DNA of 64,000 nt from Meandrina meandrites (GCA_963693305.1 OY855906.1:3336001-3400000), one strand, 5' to 3'; numbered from the stretch's first letter, positions 36,735 to 50,800 are shown. The notes: generated by a model from the sequence alone, not told the origin. Numbers and translations: made by a program.

Positions 36735-37537
36735 CAAATTGAATAACAATGATTTTTTAATAGTGGATAAAACAAGCTGTTGCAAAAATTATTTGTTTCT
36801 TGTAGATGACCTCATCTTGATGATGTGTACTTTTTATCTCTTATGTATAAACCAGCAACTGGTTTCTTTCGCGAAGGTTTATTCAAAACAGTTTTATTTT
36901 ATCACAATGGGCCAGCGCGCCCCTATGACGGCATGTTTATGCTACCTAAAAACTGCCTATCCCCCCCCCCTACCCGAAAGTTGCGACCCTCTAAAAGTGA
37001 TGATAGGAAAAGACTGCTATTAAAATCCGAAAGTAATGAAGATCATTCCCTTTTAAACACTATAGTGTTATGAATGGTTGTTTTCAAAGCAGTTGTTAGG
37101 AGGAAACATGAAGGGGTTAAAGCATCCCTATTTCCTAGTATCTTTTTCCTGAGTAGAGGAAGTTGATTTTTGAAGTTGAAAAGCCATCTTGAAGACTTAA
37201 GTAGCTACCAGAGTTTACTGTAGTGGACATAATAACAGAACTTTTAACAAGATCCAGCACCCATCAGGGCTCTTGGCGGGTATTCTGTCATGTTTCACCG
37301 GCTAAAATTCATGCAGCTCCCTATAAAGATGAAGTGTTTACAGCTTCTTATATTGCTTTCTGACAGGTGCGGCACACGGGCAGCCACCTACTTAAAATCT
37401 TATTGAAAGCCTTGAATAAGAAAGTGTGATGGGTGACAATAAGAATGAATTTGGGTTTTAACGTGACCATTGCCTTTAAAAAGGTAGCTACTTCAGTTAC
37501 TTAAAGAAATTAACAATTGTATGTCAGCTGACATGTG

Positions 37538-40500
37538 TCATTGTTTTACTTCTTTGGATTTTGATGGATGTTCAAGTTTAAAACTTTTCTCCATGGCTTT
37601 TCGATGATCTGTAAATCCTTTATTTCCCTTGTTAAATGAATTCGGTCCGGCTGAAGTGGGTGTGTCTCTGTTAAGAAAAACAGACAATAAACAACTGCCT
37701 CATGTTTCAGCGTGCACTAATGAGTTATGGTGCACGAGTTCAGTTTGTTTGTTTCTTGTGAGCACGTGCTGGTTTTGACATCACGGCTTGTCTAGTCCCA
37801 GGTCTTTTCCTCATGCAGTTTTTTGACCCAACCGATTATTTCACTTTTTCAGACGGCTAAAACGTGGTGAAAAACAATTTCGATTTTGTTTTTATTTGCA
37901 TGTTCAAATCAGCATCCCACATAGATTCAATCAAGCAAGTAAAAATTATTAAATAATGACAAAAGTTACAATCAGACTGGTCTCCTATCAGATGCTGCGA
38001 ATATGAATGAATACATGTCACGGTACCTTCCTAAATTTCTCATCCTCATTTTGGCTTCTGCTGGCATCTCTTCTTCCTCGTCACTCTAGAATTGAAACAA
38101 AATCCATGTAACCTTTTGGAATGACTTGTCCAATGGGACATTTGAGCTCTCCCTAAAGCCATGAAGATGTGTACAACAATGCAGCATTACCAGTATTAAA
38201 CCTACAGTTAAGCTCTTTAGTGTGAATTGTCAGCCGTCTTCACGTCCTAAACCCCAGAAAAGGGCTTCAGACTATTATGGTCTACAGCTTTTCAATTGCC
38301 TGCTTTTGGGTGCAGAAAGGCACTTAATCCTTAAAAACATGACAGCATCGACAGCCAATTGATTTGACAGCTACACAGCTCTCAATGGGTTCTGCTCAGG
38401 ACAACTCGGATTAATATTAATCACATTAATATTAATCTTAATGATTATTATAATCCAGTAATGGATTATTATAATCCAGTAATGGATTATTATAATCCAG
38501 TAATAGATTATTATAATCTATTACTGAGGTTTGAGCCATGCCTTAATCTATTAGGATTAATACTAATCTTATGTAAGATTAAAATTTATCTGATTAATTA
38601 ATATTAATATTAATCCTACTTAAATATTAATATTAACATTAATCCTGATATATATTAATCCTACATAGGATTGCTATAAAAGTCGTACGTAGTATTTATA
38701 TTATTCCTATCTAGGGTTAATCTTTGTCCAAAGCTTCCGAAGATTGGCATTATTTGAAGATCAAAGAGGTGCTTGCTCCTATTCATTTACTTCTAGGGTC
38801 AACATCGTGGTATCTACTAGCTCTAGCATATGCATCGTCTTGTGACTGATGTGGTCAGTGTTATGTCCCGTCAGTCCGGTGTTATGTCTGCAGTGTGTCT
38901 GTCATTAGAGCTGTATATCAGTATCTCCGAACATTCACGGGATTTTATCTCGATTATAATAGAGATTAATATTAATCTGGATTATATTATTAATAATAAT
39001 CTAATCCTTCCAATTTTTTGCCGTGCCTTAATCTATTACCGGATTATAATAATCTATTACTGGATTATAATAATCTATTACTGGATTATAATAATCTATT
39101 ACTGGATTATAATAATCTATTACTGGATTATAATAATCTATTACCAGATTATAATAAGCCTATTATAATCTATTATTATTATAATCCACGGATTAATATT
39201 AATCCGAGTTGTCCTGTCTGCTGAATGGAATGCTAGCCCATATCAGCATATCCCTTAGCAGATTGAAAGAGACCATGCTGTGAGAGTAAACTTAGGTATT
39301 ACCCAAAAGTTCACAACACAGTGATGTTGTCCAGAACTTCGAACTTCTCTGTCTGGGGTTTAATGCACTAACAAATCAGAGAAGTTCCTGGTCAAAAACT
39401 TGATACCTTGTTGCAGACCAGAATTTCGAAAGATTTATGATGACACAGTGGCCTAATGCTTTGTGCATGGGACCCTGGAGTGATCGAGTGGTCCAGGTTC
39501 AAGCCCTGGGTGTGGTCACCTGCGTTGTGTTCTTGGGCAAGATACTTTATCCTCACAGTGCTTCTCTCTACCCAGGTGTACAAATGGGTACCAGTAAATT
39601 TAATGAGTGGGGGGGGGGGGGGGGGGGCACTACAGAGTAAGTGACTAAGAGTACTTCTATTCACGCGTGGATGGCATGCTAGTCCATCCAGGGTTATCCC
39701 CCAGCATTTTCTCACTAATACAATGTTTTGTACACCTCGGTGGAGTGAGGCACTATGAGAGACCACATCTTGGGACCATACTGAAGATTTACCTCATCGT
39801 TAAATACAGATGCAACTGCTCCTTTTCTTTGCACTAATACTGGTTCGGTTTTCTGCTTCTTTGGATCAGATCCCTGAAGATCAAAATAACACTCACTGAA
39901 TCAGACATTATTTACAATGATGAATTAGAATATATACTAGAAACAGGTTTTGCATTTCCTTGTAAAGAATAAAGAATAGATATGAACTAATATTACCATA
40001 ATTTGGCGACCAGTACACTTTTTTATTAATAATATTACTTGATTAATAATCTGAAAAAGATCAAAACATGCAATTTTGCTCCCTCAAATAGCTGATACAG
40101 ACTACAGTCAACTCTCGCCTTGCGGACACCCCACTATTATGGACACTCACTATTTTGGACAAAATCCAGTTCCACGGCAACAATTATAGGTGTTTGACTA
40201 GAAATGACTCCCGCTATTTACGGACTCTCGCTATTACGGAATAACGGACACTTTCGTGGCAATCTCATCCCCTGAGCCCGCATCCCCTTGACCAGCGGTC
40301 GGCAAGTACAAGGGCTCTGGTCAAATCCAAAACCGGAACCAGGAAATCCTGGTTCCAGTTTGATTCTGTGCGTGCATTGGAGATTGTGGTTGAAATGAAC
40401 AAGTTTCAACAGCCAATGAGATTTGGCCATCTTTTTGGCGGGCTTTCAGTTTAGCCCAGAGGTCTCAATTCCTGGCGCAGACCAGAAGGATCATGTCCTC

Positions 40501-41607
40501 TGGGGACGAGATTGCTTTCGTTGGTGCCGAGAGAACAATTTTATTGTTTTGACTCCCGATAAAGCGAACACTATGAACTTCTCATACAACATTATTATGA
40601 CAAATTGCCGGCTGTTGCTCACTTTTTGTCAAAATGCACTTCCAGAATATTTATTTTTGCATCAATTCCTTCAGTAGCTGTACAAGACTTTGCTTTTTCC
40701 CTTCAGCTTGCACCTTTTCCTTCCAGTCTCTTTAGGAGAGATCAATCCCTCATCCATTATCATCATCCATTCCCAACGACTCCTTAGCTGAGTTTCCCCA
40801 CTGTTGATAGGCAAGCCAGTCTATATTATTTAACATATGTAAACGGCACTTTTTTTTCACACCCCGCTATTACGGACTTTCGCTGTTACGGACACTAAAC
40901 AATATCCCGAGCGTGTCCGCTATAATGAGAGTTGACTGTATTAGGCAAGGGTTCTACAATATAATATGTAGAATTACAAAATGTTTATGTATGAAAGTCA
41001 GTTTTCAAACAACTGGGCCCAAGAAATAATAGTAGAAAAATGATAGTACCCCAAGAAGTAGAATTGGGCAATTAACACTAGTAAGAATAAATAAAATGAT
41101 ATCTTTCTAACATCTTATATTGGACATACAAACTCAACTACCGGCAACAATATTAAAAATATTGATTTTATTACTTCCGCATGCTTATTTTAATAATTAA
41201 CTTATCACACCCGTGATATATATATCCCAACGTACCCACCGTTGTTAAAATGTAGCTATACCAGTGTCTGAGTACAGCATTTATGGAGAAAATGACTTAC
41301 CAGTTTTAAACTAATTCCAGCTGTCTTCTTCTGTTGAGATCCGGAGAGGTTCATAGAGATTTTGGGTTTTTCCGCGAGTTTGTTCGACAGAGAGATCTCT
41401 GGAAATTTTCTCTTCTCGCCAGCAGAAGTGGACTTTTGGGCGGTGTTGCCTGTACATTAGACACAGATACTGCACAAGTTCAGTATAACTGAATAAGCTA
41501 TGCATTTTTCCAACACTTGGAAAACCAAACTAGGGACTAAGACCTTCGTTTTCACTCTTTCCTTCCAAAAGCTTTGTTGGACTGGCCGCGACCTTCTGTT
41601 CCGCCAT
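37538..41607 (-). CDS. PCNP: PCNP, PEST-containing nuclear protein (5 exons)
   Basis: Small nuclear protein, reported to be ubiquitinated by UHRF2. Minus-strand exons: 41607-41544 (ATG), 41449-41301, 39873-39793, 38085-38027, 37667-37538 (TGA). Lengths 64+149+81+59+130 give 160 aa (human 178). Recognised by [20 protein letters not shown] then [44 protein letters not shown] and [13 protein letters not shown], which follow human PCNP in order. The acidic SDEEEEMP stretch next to Pro is the PEST-like part. The donor of exon 1 (gtctta) is weak, but it is the only one that keeps frame. Lysine-rich and otherwise disordered. The start is 206 bp from the divergent SAM-domain gene. Intron 4 contains SINE 39437 and the AT foldback 38397. 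Confidence 0.93.
38397..39216. mobile_element. 820-bp palindromic AT-rich foldback
   Basis: 'caggacaactcggattaata' at 38397 is mirrored at 39216. Each arm contains a tandem 24-bp unit ('ggattattataatccagtaa'): about 4 units on the left and 6 on the right, inverted to each other. Each unit is itself palindromic (attataat). The centre (about 38690-38940) is unique sequence with 'gttaatctttgtccaaagc'. It lies in PCNP intron 3. Confidence 0.75.
39437..39725 (+). mobile_element. SINE, family B
   Basis: 'cagtggcctaatgctttgtg', box B-like 'tccaggttcaagccctgg', core 'gttcttgggcaagatacttt', 'ctctacccaggtgtacaaat', a G-run of about 20, then 'ggatggcatgctagtccatc'. It is the longest copy of this family here. 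Confidence 0.6.
40105..40938. mobile_element. pogo-like element, 834 bp, CAGTCAACTCTCG ends
   Basis: Shares both termini with 22189-22347 (CAGTCAACTCTCGCCTTGCG; ..GAGAGTTGACTG) and TA flanks. Its interior is longer and carries unrelated sequence (40290-40850), including a frame at 40423-40677 with no known domain. No pogo transposase seen. It lies in PCNP intron 2. Confidence 0.7.
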
Positions 41608-41813
41608 GTTCCTTTGTAACCTCGCGAATGCTAGGCCAGGTTACAAAGGCATCGGAAGTGATAAGTTGTTTTCACAGCGACGCAAAGACAGCAGATTTGA
41701 GGGTAATGCCGCCTTTTTAAACGATTTCTGTGGTCTTCCGTTAGTGACTTAAAACCCGCAGATGATTCAGTTGTATTACTCGCGATGTACATAACTTTCG
41801 AGCGCGATAGGAG
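41608..41813. promoter_or_regulatory. Bidirectional promoter region PCNP / SAM-scaffold
   Basis: Only 206 bp separate the two start codons, which point away from each other, so the core promoters and both 5' UTRs must fit here. I see no TATA box; the arrangement is that of a shared housekeeping promoter. Confidence 0.6.
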
Positions 41814-44800
41814 ATGAGCAGTTCCGTGGAAGATTGGCTTCGTTCGCTCGGTTTCATTCACTACACCCAGGCTTTCCTCGATAATGGCTACGACGAACTT
41901 GAGATCTGCAAAGAAATTGGGAAGGAGGACTTGGACGCGATCGGTGTTAGGAATTTCAAGGACAGAACAGATATTCTGAATGCTGTGGATCGCTTAAAAC
42001 AGAGTGGTACCGCAGTTTATTTTGTCCTTGAAGGGGATGACAACAGCGAACCGCTGCAAGCACAGCCCGAGCGGGACACGTACCCCCCCGTTTCACTGAA
42101 AATGATGTTGCTCGATAAACTAGAAGAAGACAAAATCGATTTAACGAGTGCTCCATACTCTCATCCGGTAAGTATTTATAACTTTCATTTTGTTTTTCTA
42201 TGAGTCGTTGCATCTTTTTTTTTATTCTATTTGAAGAATGTTTTAGTCATCGCAAAAAATAGTGCTGAAGCAAATTGAAGCCCGCGATTTCATACAACAC
42301 CCACGTATTAAAGGTATTGGCTAATGTACACGTGAAAGGTTCAACAAATTCTCACGTACTCGATTGTTTTAGCACAGATCAAGACGGTGAAAATTTTCTC
42401 AAGTAACCAGGCTATTTTCTGCATGTTTTATGTTCTGCGAACTTCCGCGAACTTGAAATCTGTGGGATCCAGACTTAATGTGACTTGCGTGTTTAAATCG
42501 AAACTGCATGTGGAGGGTTTGACGATTTCTTTTATTCCGGAAACCACAGTTATGTATCGATGCATGTTCCTCTTTGGCGAAAGGTTGTTTCAGTTATCTG
42601 CAAATTGCTTAAATTATTAGGGAGTATTTTTTGTGTACATGTAATTGCAAAGCGTTTAATTGCCGTTTTATTGATGTGAAAACAAGGCATAGCCCAGAAA
42701 TAAGGACTGGCTGTTTGCTATCAACACAAACGCATAATAATTCTAACCCTGGGTCACTTTAATCAACACAAACAATAATTTCCTATGCCGGCTTATTACA
42801 CCCAACTCAACTTTTGAAGTCTGAATTTAACCTCACTAATTGGTGACCATGAAACATAATGTTCAATAAATTGTTGTTGAATTCTTGTTGTGATGAAATT
42901 TTCTCTTGTATTGTTGTCATCAAAAAGCTTTACAAATGTTGCCAGACAGTTTCTTTTCACACAAATTGCACGTTCCCTACACTTCCCATAAACTTTTCAT
43001 GATTTAAATTACTGTATGTAGTTCTGGTATTACCAAGAAGGGAGCGATTTTAGAATACCGGGCCACTTATTAACATATCTCTGAACGCTTTTTAGAACGA
43101 AGCATATAGAAACAAAAGGAACTATTCAAATTCAATGAGATGCAAATAAGTGGCCCGGTATTCTACAGTTTAGCCCCAAGAAGAATAGGACACCATAATT
43201 TTCATGTCTTCTATAAATGCAAATTGAAATAAAAGTGTTAAATCGCAGACTGAAGTTTAATATAAACACACATTTCAATCTTCAAGACTCTTCAGTCGTC
43301 CAACACATAAAAAGTTCTGACATATTCCTGGCGTCGATGTTTAGAATTTCTCAGAAAAGGTCTGGTATTGACTTCATATTTGTGTGAAGGTATGATTTTT
43401 GACATTATATCTGTGTTTGAAACACTGATATTAGCTGTAATGAAGGAGTGATGCTCACAAATATCAGCTCTGGGCTATTTTAATCTGAACAAGAGTTAAT
43501 CTACATTATGTAAGCTATAAATTCCAAGGTTGATAGTAATCTAAACTGTTTTAACTCAGATACCTGTAAGCCCCAATGTTTTGTAAACAAAAAGGAGCAT
43601 CAACCAGATTAGTACAAATCAGACACGTAATCTAAAAGGAATATGAGGAATTGTTTACTTTCCCTTTGTAATTTAAAGATTAAGGTTTTCAGGATTGCCA
43701 AAATTTATATCCCGCACCTCTCACAGGCCCCAGTGGTTTCATAAAATTTTGAGAAAGAGAGAAAGCAGTACCACCACATATACACTGTGTACATGTAGAA
43801 CTTTTGAATAAAAGAATTGGTATTTACATTTGAATCAGCTGAAGGGATAGCCATCTGATTTGCCAAGTACCTGGTCTGTAACATTATTGCCATTTCTTGT
43901 CTCTTTTCCAAGGCCAAACTTGACAATCTCATATATTCTCTTAATTCCTGTTACTGATCTGTTTGAAAATTTCATCATTTGATATTGGATAGAAAGGTGT
44001 TGGCTACTATCTTAAAAAACCTTTTAAAACAGAACTTTTAATTTTTGTTCATCAAAAAACTCCTAAAGACACAACCAGGAAATACTGAGTTTAATATGTT
44101 ATATCTCTAAAACGAAGGAAAAACCAGCAAAAAATACAGGACTCCCAATGTTTAACACACATACACCTGCATGCAAAATTTCAATTTTCAATTTCAGCCA
44201 AGAATCACTATCGCCGTTTTTCCACTAGCCTGCGAGCAGGCTCACCTTTGGGTCACACGCGCGAGTGATCAGCGAGCGAGGCGATCTGGCGGGCAGAAGT
44301 CTGGTGCGGAAGCGCCAAGATTGTGAGCCTGCAATGATCTCTGTAAAGTTTTCATTTCTGCGTTGCCTGAACAACGTGAAATACCATTGGCCGAAAAGCG
44401 CGAAAGGTGACAAAACTGTCAATCCATTATGTTTGATGAGATCCCACCCACGGAGTCGGTAATTTGCCGCGCAGTATCATAAAGTGTAAACAGTTCGTCA
44501 ACATGGATTCAGGAGAGTTTAGTTCGCGTATTTCTGATGTTTTAACGAAGTTTTAAATTGAAGAAGGAGCAGGATACGGCTGTCAAAAAACTTTTGTCGA
44601 GTCGAGATGTACTCGCCGTTTTCATGCGTTTTGCCGACTGGATACGGCAAAAGTTTAAGACGGAATCCACCAGGAAGTCGAGTAATATTTATTTACGTTG
44701 GACAAAAATCGAGTAGTGGAGTACCAGAATAATTTAAATCCTATTGCGTTATTTTCTACCCTAAATAAAAGGTAAAGATGTAAGTAATTATCATTGATAA

Positions 44801-47800
44801 CACCAACAACAATTTCTTATCAGAGTCTTAGAAAATGAATTTCAAAGTTCACAAGCTATAGGGAAATTCTCACGTGCAGCCATTTTGTAAAATCGTCTTT
44901 AAGCGATTCAGTGGAATTCAGTGAAATTTCAAAATTTGTTTTCGGTGTTTGGTGTTGTTAGAAAAGATTTCTTTTGATAAGATATTTGAAGCAGATCGTG
45001 TTTTACTCTGCCGAGCGAGTAATGGAGAAGGAGTTTAGTGAGCCACTGTCATCGCGCTGTCAAATATCAAACTTCCGGTGAAATTTAATTAGCTTATCGT
45101 ATTCCTGTGGTTTCCGGGGTGGAAGTGAAAAAAATACAGAGATCGTTGCAGGCTCACTTTCTCGTGGCTTCGCCACTCGCGTGACGCGGCTTCGCCGCGC
45201 GCGTGTAACCCAAAGGTGAGCCTGCTTGCAGGCTATTTTTCCACCAAACCTTTCAATTGCCTTATGAGACTGTTTTTTATATCCATACTCAGCTTGATTG
45301 TCTGAAAAAGTTAAAGACAGTCAGATCACAGTTTGGGCATACTTTACATACCATATGTACAAGTCATGTAGATATTAAAATATTAATCATAATCAATTCA
45401 AGTATTCCCCTGAGATCTGTCATGATTTTATTTCATTTTGATCAATATATATATTTTTTTTATCTCAGGATGGTTCTGAAGGATCTCTAGAAACATTGGT
45501 GACAATATATGCTGATAAGTTTTACACCTATGAGAAACATGTTCTGACAGCATTGCAAGGTTTACGACAACGACAAGTAGAAAAGGAAGGGACATTTGAT
45601 GACTCCTCAACACAGGTATAGCACAGTTCAATTTTTTTTTTAATTTCAAGCAATTGCTTAATATTTTTTCAAAAAATATTAACCTCGTACTAACCAAGCA
45701 TGAGGGCCATACTGAGGAATATTGGCCTGAGATTGTGGCAGTACAGAAACAGCGCAGCAAGGTCCATACAAAAACGACCAAGGATCAATATTTCCCAGTA
45801 CAGCTCTTGCAAGCTAGGTTATAAGTAGTTTTATTATTTGGCACTCCTTTTAACTGCAAATTTTGAATTTGCTAGTGTGACTTTTGAAAACAAAAAATAC
45901 GCATGGAAATGGTCTGTATAGAAAAATCCAGACCAAGCAAGAACCAATTACAAAGCTTGGATTTACCTCAACACTGCCTTGCCATATAATAATTTTTTTT
46001 ATGATATTACAGCAATGTAATAAAAATTAATATTAGGCAGGCCAAGAATAGCATCAAAAAATAAATAATTTTCCAAATGATGCTGTTGAAAATTGCCTAC
46101 ATTTCTATTAACTATTTATGTATTAATTATCAGACCAGTGAGCATCTCGTCTTTCAAAGTTAACTTGCATGACTGTATTTTGTTTAAATCCTTTTAATAG
46201 TTGCTGATTTGCTTTGTTTTGTTAGCTTACAGCTCCTCATGTCCCAGAAAGAGCTCGTTCAACAAGGCACTCATCAAAATACAAGTCTCGAAGCTCAGAG
46301 GATAGAGACGATGATGAGGGACGAGAAGTTGTCTCTGAAGACGAATTTCAACATAAATCATTTTCTTCAGAAGACCAAACTAGTCCAACAAGGATTGTAA
46401 GTACACCTCTAGTTAATGATCGGACATGTACATAAAATTAATATGTACATATTTGTGGGTTGCTGTCATCTAACAGACTGCATGAATTCGTTAGTTGGGT
46501 CGTTCTGTGCTGAAAGTTCATTTACAGTTGTATTTTTGACCATTGAGTACAGACACCTGGCCATGTCTTTATGTTAACAGGGGTTGACTGTGATTTTTTA
46601 TTAAATGGTTGTTTGGCAACTTCCATTGGTTCTGGAGGAAAACCAACATTACACTTACTGGGCGTACAGAAATCCCATGTGTAAGAAAGAGAACATCAGC
46701 CACAGACAGGTTTCAATAAGGGCCAGCAGCCGGCGAAATTCGCCGGCTACTCCACATGTTTTCGCCGCCTACTTTGATTTCCAATTACTTAAACATGAAC
46801 CGCGGATCGGCCAACATTTAATTCGTTTAACACGAAAGAAACTTCCTATAATTCTTGGTTAAAATATATCGACACTGCAGGGCTCGAAATTGCGACCGAA
46901 ACGGTCGCCAATGTGACTAACATTTCATAAAAATTCTGCTTTAGTCGCCAAAATGGCGACTACATTTCTGTTTGTTGACGATGAATAACGGACATTTCCT
47001 CAGACATTGTGCCCTTCTAGAAAGTTATATCGGAAGATCTTTGCTTCTGAAACATCCAAAATAAGAAAAGAAGTCAATCCATCCTCTCCCTTTGCTGTAA
47101 AAGATTCCACCACATCGGAAAACTCGCAGAAACCTGACCGTGTTTGAAATCGCCCTATAATGCTTTGCAAACCCTTGAAGCACGTCATGTATGCCTATGG
47201 ATTGTGTCTCTTGTTGATTCCTTTGATAGTGGCCACAAAATAAAAATTTGCATTTGGCGACTATTTTGTCAGCAAGATAATTAAAACTGTTGAATAAAAA
47301 GCTGGAAAATAAAGCATGTATGATTCAAAAAAGTCAAAAATGACCTTACTAATTCTTGCCCCAGAAAGTAGGAAATGCACACTTAGAGGCTCAGATTTTA
47401 AAAGTTTCCCTAGGAATATTACCCTGGACCTCCCTAGAAGGTCCAGTAACCCCTTCGCCACCTACTTCTACATTTCTGCCGCCTACTTTGATTCTTATTG
47501 AAAACCCTGCACAGAGATTGATCTTGCACACATAGCAAGTCTTGTAAGGTATCGCATGAATGGCTCCCTACCCTTCATGAGGACAATAGAAATCAAAGGC
47601 CCTTTGGGCTGTCTCGTGTCAGTCAAAAAGAGATTAAAATATACTTTACTAAATAGTTATTGCTGGCTCGCCTTAGCGAGGCAGCACACTATTCTGGTAA
47701 TCCTGTGCATGTTGGGTATCCTGTGTTGTATATGCGGTTCGAGGCCAAATTTTTGGATGTCAGATTTAGCGCATGCAGTCTACGATTCTGTATATTTTTA

Positions 47801-50800
47801 TTTTGTCATACGATTGCGTGAATTACCGTTTGTCATAGGATTGTGTGAAGTAGCGTTTCTTAAAAGTACACAGTAAATGATTGTTTGATTTTTTGGAGAG
47901 ATATGTAAACTTCATCTGCTATTGTACTATTCTACCTATGAATAGCATTGAAAACTGAATATGTTATTAAGACGGAATCCGCCAGGACTTCGAGTAGTTG
48001 TTGCTGTACCAAAATTATTTACACCTTATTGCAAGCTTTTGTGTTACTGCTTCAAATATCTTATCAAAAGAAATCTTTTCTAACAACACCAAACATCGAA
48101 AACCAATCTTGAAGTTCCGCTGAATTCCACTAAATTGCTTAAAAGACGCAAGCTTTTGCCTATAGCTTGTGAACATTAAATTTCATTTTCTCAGGCTCTG
48201 ATAAGAAATTGCTGTACCAAAATTATTTACACCTTATTGCAAACTTTTGTGTTACTGCTTCAAATATCTTATCAAAAGAAATCTTTTCTAACAACACCAA
48301 ACACCGAAAACAAATTTTGAAATTTCACTGAATTCCACTGAATCGCTTAAAGACGATTCTACAAAATGGCTGCACGTGAGAATTTCCCTATAGCTTGTGA
48401 ACTTTGAAATTCATTTTCTAAGACTCTGATAAGAAATTGTTGTTGGTGTTATCAGTGATAATTACTTACATCTTTACCTTTTATTTAGGGTAGAAAATAA
48501 CGCAATAGGATTTAAATTATTCTGGAAATCGATTTTTGTCCAACTTAAATAAATATTACTCGACTTCCTGGTGGATTCCGTCTTAATGCTTCTTTGTTGC
48601 TAGAACCATCGTTAACCGAAATTTGCGCCGAATTTCATGCAGCCCCACGAAAGTACACAAACGTATTATGTCATAGGATTGCGTGAATTATCGTTTGTAA
48701 TAGGATTGCGTGAAGTTAAAAGTGTATATAAATGTCGTCTGCTACATTGTACTATTCTACCTACTTCTACCTGTGAATAGCGTTGAAAACTGAATATGCT
48801 GTTTAATGCTTCTTTGCGCCTATTTTCAAGCAGCCCTCAGTACGAAAGTATACTTTAGTATATTTAGTCACGGTAAAAGGTCAGGGTTCATGTAACGTTA
48901 AAGAAATGCTTCTGATGCTATATTTGCTCGCGAAACCATTGCAGCTGATTTTTAGGGAGATATGATATGGATTCATCTGCTTTTTTTCTACGACTGTTAC
49001 TTAAACTGGTGTTGAACATTGAATATGCTGTTGAACGCTGCTTACGTTAATGGACGCATTGTAAACAAAAATGTCCGTACAACTTTTAGCAGTCTGGAAA
49101 TTTCAGGAGCAGCGAGAGTTACACATAATGAATGAGCCGTGACACTTAAATCTAATGCTAGCCATTGTTTTTTTTTTTTAAGATAAGAAAGTCTTCTGCT
49201 ACATGTACTTGTTACAATTCTACCTGTTCGTATTATTCAATGTTGAGTACTTTTTTAAAGGCCGTTATGTTGTTAGTAACATTTTCCGCCAGATTTTTTT
49301 TCTATTTTTTCTAACTAGCCCAGAGAAAGAGATTAACATTACGTGATGTCTGGTGCATTCAATCTGGCATCTCTTTTGTTTATTTTGACGAGATTTTACG
49401 ATTGTACTCCTTAACGCTGTATACGCTGTTAAACAATGTTGAACGCTCTTTGCTGCTGTTACGCTCCAAACTTCAAATATAATGTAGTGTAATCTTCAAT
49501 TCCTATAGCCAGCACTCACTTTCATTATGAAATTCCTAGTTATAAAAGTAAATGTTTTGCTAGGCCGCAAAAAGCTTGTATGTTATTTACGCTTGCAATA
49601 TTTACAGGGAGTCCATTAAAGACTTTCGCGTCACTAAAAAAATAGGTTTTCTTAGAAAATTTACCATATCCAGGGATAGGGAAAGCAGAGACGGGGGAAC
49701 ATTTTGCTGGGATAATATTTAGTCTTCTCTTTCCATTCGCGGGAAATAAAAATGGCGAACAGGCGGGAAAACAAAATGATAGAACACATATTATTTATGA
49801 TTTTTACCAAAAAAACGTCCGTCCTCTCTATTTCCAACGCAAACTGAACGCAAGAGGAATTGAGCGTTACTCGAAGCACTCGTCCCCCACTTCACCTCCT
49901 TGCGCCGACGTTTTGCACTGTTTTCCATTTCTTTTGTTATTTATTGCCCGTTTTTAACGATCAAAGAACAATATCAGAAAATAGAGTATTTCATACATGT
50001 TTCTTGTGACGAAAACGCTGAAAATACAAATGCCGATATGTTTGTAACGAACGTTTTACACATTCCCAGGCAAATAGCATTCCCAAGGTAAATAACACCA
50101 AGGTAAACTCACCGCGGGAATACGTTACCGAGGTGTTTGCGGTCACACACTTAGCACTTTACCAAGGTCAATTTTTCATACTGTTTTCGGCGCGAAATGC
50201 GAAAATGGGTAATTCGAGGGTGCTTGCTAAGCATCATCTCGCTTTTATTATTTATACTCTTTCGACAGTCTTCTACTGCTTTGTTATGTCAGTATTTCAG
50301 TCACCGAAGAAATAGAAGGCGAAGACTCCGTTTATATCAATCTCTTTGTTGGATTTTTCTAAACCTTGAGATGAAATCGAAATACATATAAGAAAACGTA
50401 CTATAGATCTTCCTTGACTAGTGTTGTATTTAAACGCCAAATTTCCAAAAAAAAATAGCATTTACTTACAAATCAGCAAGCCATCAAGCCATGATTCTAT
50501 GAAAGACCACGTTTTTGCTGCCTTGAACATGCAAAGTTGACCTCAGGAAATCTTAACCTCAAGCCATCATATTTAATTTCAAATTTCTCTGTTTATTTTA
50601 TTTGCTTATCTTTGAGGTTTGCCTCGCGATTGGTCATTTTATCTTGGGGTACTTGGAAAACCTACCTATTTGCCTCGGTAACTTTCGTGGGCGATTCTTT
50701 TGTTCTTTTTCACACCGCCATAAATTTACCTTGGGGGAACATTTTGCTGAGATAATTTTTAGTCTTTTTTTTTTCATAAGCGGGAAATAAAAATGACGAA

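Noticed and set aside
38830..39224. Repetitive I/Y- and L/D/Y/N-rich frames
   Set aside because: They are translations of the 24-bp palindromic repeat, not proteins.
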